Origin: Diadema setosum
Taxonomy: Eukaryota > Echinodermata > Echinoidea > Diadematoida > Diadematidae
Reading direction: 5' to 3'
DNA length: 64,000 nucleotides
Assembly (NCBI GenBank): GCA_033980235.1
Contig: CM067064.1
Location: 32,076,670 to 32,140,669 of the forward strand
Shown here: piece after piece, positions 54,758 to 64,000 of the stretch
Layout of the letters: each line of letters begins with the position of its first letter
How positions within the stretch are numbered: position 1 is the first letter of the stretch
Notes under the pieces: generated by a model
Told to the model about the DNA's origin: nothing
The model's database searches: none
What the model saw: the letters and a program-made list of their open reading frames with translations, nothing else
Translations under genes and position numbers: made by a program

Positions 54758-56070
54758 ACTTCCGGATACTATATTATGGATAAAACAGGCAAACTTTGAA
54801 ACTTTGTAATCGATGGCCTGTTTTAACCTAGTATAGCTTGAGAGGTATGGCAGTCCGGGGGGGGGGGGGGGGGTATTGGCTGTATAAATGGAAAACTATG
54901 ACGACTCCCTGTTTTCATAACTAATATCCAGCGCTCGAGATATGCGTTTTGATCGAAATGGTATAGAGGTCCAAACACGACGCCCAATTTATGGTCTGCT
55001 AGGCACATTCACTCTGCTCATGCCCCTCGATTTGAGCTATAAATCTATGTTGACAAAAACGTATTATTCTTTCGTTTATCAGTAACAACTACCTGATGAC
55101 ACTGCCAGTGTTGTCAATTGTGTTGTCTAGTCCCCTATTATGACAGCAGTTCCGGAAAGGAAGTCAAACATTTTAGGCGGATTGACCAACTCTTAATATC
55201 ATGAAAACAAAAGCAGGAATAAAAATGATGATGATAGTAACAATCATGGTAATTAATAATACTAGTAGTACTTTATATACTAAAATTTGGTAAAACCTGC
55301 AGGCGGTTGAGAAAGGATGTCATCAAAAATAAGATGGGGAAATGATATGTTGCATCACAAAGTACATAAGATCAACAATTTTCTTCAACACTATTCTTCA
55401 AAAAAAAAATGACTTTAATAAAAAAAAATATGATGCAAAATACTAAAATATATTTCTAACAAACAACAGACAGAAAACTTAACAATCACACTTGATGTCA
55501 AAGTTAGAATAGATAACGTAGAATTTATGGCCTCAGAAATCTAACTATGCATAAACGTGGTAATTCTCAAATGATTGATAATTCTGCAACTTATGAATGT
55601 TTCTCATAGCGCCTATCTTATACGGAGAAATCTATTCTATAAACAATGTAAAACACTGATTTACAAATTCCCTTGGAATCCGAAGCAAGAAAATGCAAAG
55701 ATTTCTTACTTCATCCAATTGAAAGAGGCTGTTCTGATTGTTTGATTTACAAAATGTACATGCTGGTTTTTTTCTCTTTATTATGATGATTTGCAAACTG
55801 TTGGAATTGCCATTTTCATATACCACCGAAGTCCATGTTGTGTAGTGAAGGTCGCTGATGTATTTTTCTTTAATGAAAAACATTTACCTCTGGAGGAAAG
55901 AAATTACTGCAACAATATGGAATTACATGCACTATGCATATATATAATATATCAATATGCATATTGATCAAGACCACTGAGTTATGAAGACTCCGCACCA
56001 TTTTTATTTTTTGATTCGCCACTGCTAGGTCACAAGACATAGTAACCATATGGTTCCTATATAAAAGCTT
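54758..56070. other. Unassigned intronic DNA
   Basis: A poly-G run is at 54858-54872. AT-rich DNA with no exon that I can support on either strand. Confidence 0.3.
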
Positions 56071-56340
56071 TTAAAACAGACAAGGTTTCACTCTAAGAAA
56101 GTTCTTGAAGCTCTTGACATCTCCATCATGATTGTAATTGCTGCAAAAGCTTTTCATATTGACCAAAGTCTGTCCTCTGCAACAACCACTGTCTGACTCT
56201 CTTTCTTTTCTTCTTCGTTTCTTGTTTTTCTTTATTTTTTTTCTCTTATGCTGCACAATAGCTGTAGCAGCAGCCTGACAAAGCAGCTCTTCAATGATAG
56301 CAACGCGTTGAGCCTCTTCTTGACAGAAATTTATTTCCAT
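56071..56340 (-). pseudogene. Possible PIF/Harbinger transposase N-terminal remnant
   Basis: The minus-strand frame has a Lys/Arg-rich block (KRKKIKKNKKRRRKER) followed by a stretch ending HDGDVKSFKNFLRVKPCLF. Harbinger transposases have a basic N terminus followed by ...D..SF.NFLRM....F near the start of the nuclease half. The match is short and the catalytic part is absent, so this is tentative. Confidence 0.4.
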
Positions 56341-56459
56341 ATACTGGAAATCGATCTTAAACGGATGTCACAAGAGATCTGAATTCAGGGGAAGGTTTTA
56401 CGTTCGTTTTATGGGTCTGACTACACATAATCGCCTGTTACTTTTCTAGATCCAAGGAC

Positions 56460-56710
56460 ATTCGCAAATTGTCGCAAAGGATTTGCAAACAGTTGCTAAT
56501 ATTTGCAAAACTGTCGCTAACATTTGCAAAATTGTCGCTAACATTTGCTAACATTCGTTAATAGTCGCCACCTGTGTTTCGCAAACACTTTCGCAAACAT
56601 TCGCTAAAGTGTTGCTAATTGTCGCTAAACATCGCTAAAAGTCGCTAACTGTCGCTAATGGCAGAAACGAACTTTGATTTTTCGCAAACATTCGTCAGAA
56701 AAGTTGGCGA
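56460..56710 (+). repeat. Degenerate short-period repeat (TCGCTAA / TCGCAAA)
   Basis: Over about 250 bp, TCGCTAAC, TTTGCAAA, TCGCAAAC and TTGCTAA motifs recur every 10-20 bp without a fixed unit (for example ACTGTCGCTAACATTTGCAA). It is neither a simple microsatellite nor a clear MITE. Confidence 0.7.
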
Positions 56711-57386
56711 ATCTCAAATTCGCTACGTTCTCAAACGTTCGCCACTCAGTGAGATACCAGCTCTAGATCTCCTCAGCCGTTCCTTATGCCACTTATTTTG
56801 GAATCTTAGATGCATACCCTCGTAAAAAATAAAACAACAATAACAACAACATTGGGTGCACTTCTTCTTCACTCTTCTTTTTAATTTTCTTTACTCATTT
56901 GCTTTCTTTCATGAAGTCCATCTCTTTTTGCTGCCTCTCATTTTCTTACTTTACCCTTCTTAATCGTGTTCCTTATATACATCCTTGCTTTTCATTGTTT
57001 CCTTCCAATTCATTTCATAAAGTATTTCATAATTCTATCTGTCACACTTTCACTGTTTCACTCTTGAAACTTGATCAGTGAATTTTGTTCTTGTTTGTCC
57101 CCTCCTCCATGGAGGCTCTTTTTCAAATTGTAGCTTTTGCTACTGTGCTCGTATATCCAAGTAAGAAGTATATTCGTGCCCTTCTTTTCACCCTGTAATG
57201 AGCTTAACATGAATAAATGTCCTCGGCATGTTGGTAACACATCTATGAGAGGCTCGAATTGTGCATTCTCTTGTAATGTGGTTTTGAGCACAGTTATATA
57301 GGTAATGCAAATTTAATGAAGGAAATGTAGGGATAAATATTTGCGTATTGAATTGACCTACGTATTTCTGTTATTTTCAAGCCTTT
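56711..57386. other. Unassigned intronic DNA
   Basis: Pyrimidine-rich at 56870-57070. No exon is supported. Confidence 0.3.
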
Positions 57387-57620
57387 TTGATTTGGAATAG
57401 GAGTTTTCGTTCACACCAAGATTCGAGGAAGAAATGTTATATGAAGGAGAAAGCAATCGCATCCAAATCTGAAGATTACTGGAAATTAAACAAAAGATCG
57501 AGAAATTGTGTCGAAAACGTGATACGAAAAGCGCACCATTTTTTATGTACCAGACAGTACTCCATTCAACAAAGGAAATTCCAAGGCAATGTGAAAATCG
57601 ATGAAACAAAGATTCAGTAG
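57387..57620 (+). pseudogene. LINE endonuclease-RT linker fragment
   Basis: A 77-codon frame reads RKKCYMKEKAIASKSEDYWK then LNKRSRNCVENVIRKAHHFL, matching the R..RN.V...I.KAK..Y pattern found between endonuclease and RT in CR1/jockey/L2-group LINEs. It runs 16 bp into the right-hand duplication copy, so position 1 of the window lies inside this fragment. Confidence 0.55.
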
Positions 57621-60600
57621 AACGCTTTGTTGAAAATATCACACATGTCATCAAATTGTCATTGAATATGAAACTCTCAAACACAGACCCCCAACAAATA
57701 TATATAAACAGAGATAGGGCCCATTTCAAATCCGTCTAATTACAGGCTGTCTGCCTACCCTCTCTAAAAAGCTATAAAAACTCACTGGTAAAAGAGAAAA
57801 AGGTCTCTTTTGAGTCAATTGCGCATGTGCACAAATTCCCACACAAAGCTATGGAAATGAAATTAATATGGTATGTAAAGGGTTAATCAAGTATACGCTT
57901 TATTTCCGATGATGACCTTTTGAATAAAAGTCGTTCGGTCAGTACATGCATAATGTACCATGTTCCATGAAGATATATTAAACCATTTGCAAGAAATAAA
58001 AGTCGTTCGGGCAACCCTACTTAAACTGCACTTAATTCACTGACCGATGACGTTCCGAAACATAGATAATTATAAATGCTATGTCGTAGTCGAGTCACAC
58101 TCGATTTGGAAATGGGGTTTTATTTTATATACAATATACTTTAATCAAAAAACTAGAAATGTCGCTATGGCGACTGATGCCTCCGCAATAATGCATGATT
58201 CTCCCAATAGGTGTATTCACAATGTGTGATGACAGTTTCACATAACTGTCAAAATATTGATATGACAGGTTTGTCAGAAATGTCTTGAGTGTTCACTTTC
58301 ATCAAACTGGGTTTGCTATAATTGCCTAAGAGTGCAGGTACATATATTTGGGGAATTGAGGATTTTTGTTTGACTTCTGACCGACCCTGTTATAAGTTTA
58401 TTCAAGGTATGAAGAAAGAGTGTAATTACAGTACAAAATAGATTTTTTTTTTCATTTAAACCTGACCTTTGATCCTTAACCTTTAACCTTTGACATTCTG
58501 GCTGGAAATTTCCCAGAGAATCTCCATTAGGTAATATATGTATATATTAAGTTTTAAAACTAATAATGCAATCATTGCATATACTAGTATATGAGGGAAA
58601 CAGTAAAATTTTGAGGAGTTGACCTTGACCTTTGACCCCCTGACTATTGACCCATGACCCCTAAATTCCACAGATAATCCCTGCCAGTCAGTACATGCAT
58701 AATGTACCAAGTTCCACGAAGATATATTAAACCATTTGCAAGAAAAGTGAAATTGCAACATTTCACCTAACCTTTGACCTTTTGACCTTTGACCTTATGA
58801 CAAGAAATTCTCTCTGGAGAATCTCTACACAGTAGTACATGACTACACTAAGTTTCAATAAAATACCTTTGGGCAATGCATAGATATGGGGGAAATAGCA
58901 ACATTTTTAGCATTTGACCTTGAAATTTTGACCTTTGACCTCTTGCCAATGTCACTGAAATCTCCTCAACTAATTGCCCCATCATACATCATCCTTGGAC
59001 CAAGTTTAGTGAAAGCTGCTTCATCCAGTTTTGAGTTATCCCGTAAACAGATATATTTTAGGATTTGACCTTGATCTTTGACCTGTGACCTCTGTCCGAT
59101 TTCACTATGAAACTAATCATGTAATTGTCCCATCATACATCATCCTCGGACAAAGTCTGGTGAAATTTGCTCGATCCAGTCTTGAGTTATCGCGTAAACG
59201 GATACAATTTCATGATTTGTCCAAGACCTTTGACCTTTGACCTTTGGCTGATTTCACCCAAAATCTAATCAAGTGATTGCCCCATCATACTTTATAGTTG
59301 AACCAAGTTTGGTAAAATTCCAGTCAATATTTCTCAAGATATCGCGTAAACGAATGCGGACGGACGTACGGACGGACGGACGGACAACACGAAAGCATAA
59401 TGCCTCCGGTACCACATCGTGGCGGAGGCATAAAAATGACTTTCTTTGGTTTTTGACACTGATGTTCTAAGAAGTTTCAATACTATTTTCACAAAAGAGA
59501 ATCTATGTGGTGAATGGCAATAGATCAACAAGTTTATCGGTTAGAGGCAGATTCTTAGGCCATTTTTTTAAAACCTTTTATGACATTCATGAAGGGTAAA
59601 GAAAAAAAATCAGTTTGGAAGTGTTTCTTTCACTATACACGAATTTAAAGCCGATTTTGTTTTTCCCGTAAACATCAAATGTATTTATCATATCGGTATA
59701 ACATACAGGTACATGTATAGAGGAGAGTGGGGTGAACTGGGACGCGGGAGAAGTGGGATACCTCTCATATCTCAAAAAGTTTTGAACTAATCAACTTGCA
59801 AGTCTTATCCCCTTTTATGTATTCGGCAACAGAGCACAAAGACATGGTACACAAACACAAACACTGCTGGAAAGTTTAATTTTCAATTCCTTTTTAAGAC
59901 ACTTTTTTGATTTTTTTTTTTTTTTTTTTTTACATCCAGTGTGACGTGCTTTCTGAATTCATTGTACACTTTGGCTGGCACTTAGCACGCTATATGTAGG
60001 CCTTATGAGTTTCAATAATTTGCATTTAAAGATTTTGCAAAAATTAGATCAATTGTGATTTTAGCCGCAATTCCTTTAAATCTTTGGGGTGCTAGGATAA
60101 AATGGGACATCATCGCTGTCGCGCTTTTCCCTTCATTCAAAGTTAATGATGAGAATATCATCATTTTCTTTTTATTTTCTTTAAATTTCAAGCGCTTAGA
60201 AAATACAATTTTCCCTGATGGACGATAATGGATATGACACGTTTTGCCATGAAACTCTTCAAATGTAAATACTCGCACACCAACACATAGGGCCTACGCG
60301 CACGCGCACACACACATACACACAAACACACACATTATTATAATATGCTCCTATTACTAGCCTATAGTTATTGTTCGTCCCACTTTACCCCAACCACTGT
60401 TCAACTTCTCCCAGGGGATGGCCCAATTTTTTCCTTTCGGAAGCTACTTTTTTTTTTAAATCAATAATGCAAATATAAAACTTTTAGGAATATGAAGTAA
60501 TAACCCATTATCCAGTAGTCTTTAGGTCCAAGACATGAGTGTCCCATTCTAAATATCAGCAAAGTTGTACTGGAAAATTCACCAAATCACAATTCTTTGT

Positions 60601-60717
60601 TCCACTTCTCCCCATGCACTCCCCCCTACACGCATGTGATAATATTGTGAGTGTATGCATGTGTGTGCTCCGTGTGTGTTTTTCTTGTGACGTATCGTCT
60701 TCTTGAACTCCTTATAG

Positions 60718-60802
60718 GCTCAATGGGACTCGGATTGCCCACTCGGCAAAAAGAGGAACGCAGTGGGAGTCTGCGTCCCAATAATGGATGGAACAAGGAC
60801 TA
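60718..60802 (+). CDS. Second exon of the 106-residue membrane protein (right copy)
   Basis: The same 85-nt exon as 3116-3200: acceptor CTTATAG, donor GTAAGT, phase 0 in and phase 1 out. It contributes AQWDSDCPLGKKRN and GVCVPIMDGTRT, with two Cys that could form a small loop directly after the signal peptide. Intron 2 is 393 bp. Confidence 0.6.
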
Positions 60803-61195
60803 GTAAGTCATTCAATAAAGTGAGATTTATACTTGGAAATAATGAGCAAAGAAAAGCTTGTTTTTATATTTTCTGTCAGTTCGAGGCTGCTATTAATCGT
60901 AGTCATTCACATTTTGAAATAAAACTGTCACACTATGTAAAATTTGGAGATCGCAGGTTATGATCTGTAGGTCAGGCATGCAATCCTGACAAGTACATGT
61001 ATGTTGGAAACTTGAATGGTGCCTTTCATAGGGTACAGTACGTAGTCTCTGCTGAATGCTGTGAAATCAAAATTGCATGTGTGATACTATATTGGTAGTC
61101 AAAGACTTTCCTGTCTCTAAGAACAAAGCGAAGTCTGCCCCTTTCATCTCTTGCTCAACATTTTTTGTTATCTTATTTGTTTAACTTCTGTGTAG

Positions 61196-61371
61196 CTGGC
61201 TTCAATACCAGTGAAGAAATTCACGAATCGACAACCAGGACACCTGCTCTTAGTACAGACCAACGGGACGGTTCCCCCAACGGTAATGCAGCGACACCAA
61301 TCCATGTCTCCACAGTGACTGTGACTCTTTGCATGGCCGTCATTATTGTACTCATGATTCGTCCTGAGTAG
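61196..61371 (+). CDS. Third exon of the 106-residue membrane protein (right copy)
   Basis: Identical in coding content to 3594-3769: Ser/Thr-rich stalk, hydrophobic tail (VTLCMAVIIVLMI) and RPE before TAG. Preservation of splice sites and reading frame in both copies, while the adjacent LINE has accumulated breaks, is compatible with a functional gene, though the copies are too similar for this to be a strong test. Confidence 0.6.
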
Positions 61372-61664
61372 ATCATCCTGAATTCTATAGATGCATGGAA
61401 AATATTTTATTGGATTTCGATGATCCGCATAAAATTCTTTGTGGTGATTGGAATTTGGGCCAAAATATGGAAGTAGATACCTTCAATTATCTTAGACTTG
61501 GTAATAGAAAAGCTAGGGGAAAGTTTCTTGAGATAAAAAAAAAAAAAAAAAAAAAAACGATTTTGGTTCGGTGGATCCATGGCGCCAACTTCACCCCGGT
61601 ACAAAATCTTATATATATACGTGGCGATAGCCAACACCACTGAAGCAAAGTAGATCTTTTTGAT

Positions 61665-62234
61665 TTGGAATATCAAACTGACCATTCAATGATCAGCCTT
61701 GACATTGTGTTGGATAAATGTCACAAGAAATTCAGTTATTGGAAGTTTAATAATGCATTTTTGAAAGAATCTGAATTCGTCGACCTTATTAAAGAGAAGG
61801 TAAATGAAGTTACTTTACAGTATCTTGATTTTGGTTTTCTTGATGGTAAACAGTTAGAAGATATCAGTAAAGGTGATTATAAATTTGTTATTGATGACCA
61901 GTTGTTTTTTGACACACTGTTGATGGAACTGAGACCAGTGACAATCCTGTATGCTATTAGACAGAAGAAAAAAGTAGAAAGAGTAGATAAGGATCTTGTT
62001 AACAAGATAGTTGAATTAGAAAGATTGTTAGATCAAAATATAAACACCAGAGAAAATATAGATAAGATTAAGTCATTGAAAGAAGAATTGGAACAATTTA
62101 GACAACAAAAATTTGAAAGGGCAGCAAATAGGCTACGGCTGCAAGAAATGCAATTTGGAAAAAAAAAATATTTTCTGAATTTGGAAAAACAAAGGATAGT
62201 ACAAAAAAAAATCATTTGTGAAATTGATCAATGA
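61665..62234 (+). pseudogene. LINE endonuclease-RT linker (right copy)
   Basis: Counterpart of 4066-4713, with TDHSMISLDI at its start. The frame ends early at 62234 because of the A-run length and the 9-bp loss near 62167. Confidence 0.75.
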
Positions 62235-62835
62235 TAATCATAGAGTGTTGCAGAATCAAGAAGACATTATGAAAGAAATTGTTTTATATTATGAACATTA
62301 GTATAGATTTCATGCAAACTGTGATGCAGTGAATATCATTTTCAATATCTCACAGACAAAGAGCGTGAGCCATTAGAGGGAGACATTTCTTTTAGTGAAA
62401 TTAAGCATGCATTGAAGAATATGACCCCCCCCCCCAAAAAAAAAAAAAAAAGCTCAAGGGCAAGATGGATTTACAGTAGAATTTGTAAAAATATTTTTGA
62501 AGAGTTAGGTATATACCTGTATATGGTGCGTATAATGAACTTTGCTTACACTTCAGGAAATTTGTCTCTTTCGCAAAAGACTGGCTTGATAACACTTTTT
62601 CCTAAGGGTGATAAAGTTAGACATTTTATCAGAAACTGGAGACCAGTTTCGTTGTTGAATGTTGTTTATGAGATACTCTGAAGTTGTATTGCTAGTAGAC
62701 TCAAAACTGTATTAAATCGTATTATTCATGCTAACCAAACAGTTTTTTTTTTTTGAAGGGACGATTTATTGGTGAAAACATTAGAATTGTGTATGATATA
62801 CTTGCCTATATACTGAAAGGGAACAAGTCCCCGGG

Positions 62836-63606
62836 ATGATTTTATTAATTGATTTTTTTAATGCCTTTGACAGTGTCTCTCACAACTTTCTGTTTAAAAC
62901 CATTTCTTTCTTTAAGATTGGTAATTCTTTCATTCGGTGGATAGATTTACTGTACGATGATGTCTATTCTAGTCTTCTTGTCAAAGGACATGTAACACGC
63001 AGATTTCGAATAGAAAGGGAATGTGGGCAGGGTGACCCACCTCCCTACTTGTTTTTGTTATGTGTAGAAATTCTTGGGATGTTTATTCGGAATTCGCACC
63101 TGGTAAAAGGAATCTTTGTCGGCGCGAAAGAATTGAAGATCCTTCAGTATGCAGATGGCACAGCACTATATCAAGATGGTACAAATGTTAGTTTCCGCAG
63201 TGCTCTACATATTTTGGATTCATTTGGAAAATGTAGTGGGCTGAAGATCAATATGCAAAAAGCAAATGCAGTTTGGATTGGTGCATCAAAAGGTAGGAAT
63301 GACTTAGAAACTAAAAGACAAGTGCATTTTGTGCGGGATGATTATCTTTGTACAGATTTTCATCTTGTAATTGATGAAATACCCGATTATAATTATGATA
63401 GGATTTTCGATAGGGTAAAACGTCAGATGATTTCTTGGATTAAACGATATATTACGGTTTTGGGAAGAGTGATAATTGTAAAATCATTACTGTTGCCATA
63501 TTTCAGTCATCTTTTTATATCAATACCAGCTCCCTCAACTATGTTAATGAAAATCATAAAAACTAAGATTTTTCAGTTTGTATGGGAGAATAAGCCAGAT
63601 AAATAA
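62836..63606 (+). pseudogene. LINE reverse transcriptase, longest open piece (right copy)
   Basis: A 256-codon frame: LLIDFFNAFDSVSHNFLF, ECGQGDPPPYLFLLCVEIL, QYADGTALYQDG, CSGLKINMQKANAVWIGASK, and IIKTKIFQFVWENKPDK before TAA. It is cleaner than the left copy around the end of RT (FQFVWENKPDK is the family form). YADG in place of YADD again marks the enzyme as dead. The upstream RT portion (62335-62700) has stops and homopolymers. Confidence 0.85.
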
Positions 63607-64000
63607 GTAGAAAACAAGTGGTTGGTACATAATGAAGAGGGGGTCTTAGAATACCAGATGTTGAGTATTTTGGTATGTCATTAAAACTGACATGGATTTG
63701 AAGAATGGATTTAGGAACATGTGATGATGTCAGTCATTTCATGCAGTCATTTATAACAAAGTCATTTCAAGTAGGGGTTGGCGATTAATATCTTTTAACT
63801 TTATCCCAAGAAGTTGCAAATCCATTTTGGAAAGATGTATTTTATGCCATGTCCCTATTATATCGTTCAGTGGGATCTGATTTTTTAAATTATCCATTGT
63901 GGAGAAATAGTTCTATTCAAATCGGGCATAAAACTGTATTTTTCAAATCCTGGCACGAAAAGGTTTCAGGAATATCAATGATTTGGTTGATAACAAGGGA

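Larger units (their letters stand above)
57605..64000 (+). repeat. Right copy of the long direct duplication
   Basis: It matches 1-6460 with the same order of parts, including the inverted-end element (about 58177-59431), the 150-bp TGACCT array (58461-59246) and the 59714-60632 MITE. Identity is very high to about 63460 (position 5860 of the left copy) and clearly lower after that, inside the LINE. It is truncated by the window end. Confidence 0.95.
61395..64000 (+). mobile_element. Decayed L1/Tx1-like LINE (right copy, cut by window)
   Basis: Same insertion as 3793-7340, starting 23 bp after the stop codon. Internal homopolymers are shared but of different lengths. Relative to the left copy it lacks 9 bp near 62167 and 11 bp near 62808. 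The C-terminal part is degraded and incomplete here. Confidence 0.85.

Overview
The window is eukaryotic, intron-bearing, AT-rich DNA dominated by transposable elements. Animal LINEs of two types, many foldback/MITE elements, microsatellites and an RRP7A-like locus point to a marine invertebrate, most likely a deuterostome such as an echinoderm. This is inference; no host marker settles the species. There is no bacterial-style operon, rRNA gene, free-standing tRNA gene or CRISPR array. Functional protein-coding content is small.

Layout. (1) 1-6460 and 57605-64000 are two direct copies of the same segment, 57.6 kb apart. Each holds a roughly 150-bp tandem array rich in TGACCT half-sites, the last two exons of a small membrane-protein gene, and a decayed L1/Tx1-like LINE starting just after the stop codon. 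(2) 7.3-14 kb is a mosaic of foldback elements, a LINE 3' end and a GC-rich palindromic MITE. (3) 14.7-18.1 kb on the minus strand is an intron-containing RRP7A-like gene with several disabling changes. (4) 17.1-17.6 kb is a tRNA-derived SINE split by a near-perfect 194-bp hairpin with 9-bp target duplications. (5) 20.8-22.5 kb is a second roughly 150-bp tandem array, interrupted by another element. (6) 22.76-28.78 kb is a tandem triplication of the form U-h-U-h-U. (7) 30-35 kb has orphan minus-strand exon candidates and two inverted 15-bp minisatellites. (8) 38.9-40.5 kb is a second type of LINE. (9) 41.0-41.3 kb is the last exon of a single-pass membrane protein. (10) 41.4-45 kb is a large composite repeat containing a roughly 210-bp satellite. 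(11) 45-52 kb carries foldbacks, a LINE fragment and a dead mariner-like element. (12) 52.8-61.4 kb is the best complete gene model: TATA/Inr promoter, signal-peptide exon, a long repeat-filled intron, a Cys-pair exon, and a Ser/Thr-rich stalk plus hydrophobic-tail exon. It predicts a protein of 106 residues. The right-hand duplication copy supplies its last two exons; the left-hand copy at 3.1-3.8 kb implies a paralogue or a second haplotype copy whose first exon lies outside the window.

The genes do not form a pathway. The main stories are genome dynamics (segmental or false duplication, nested MITEs, hairpin elements, tandem amplification at TTAA sites), one gene degenerating in place (RRP7A-like), and a small, apparently unrecognised membrane-anchored protein gene. 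All alignments were done by eye.
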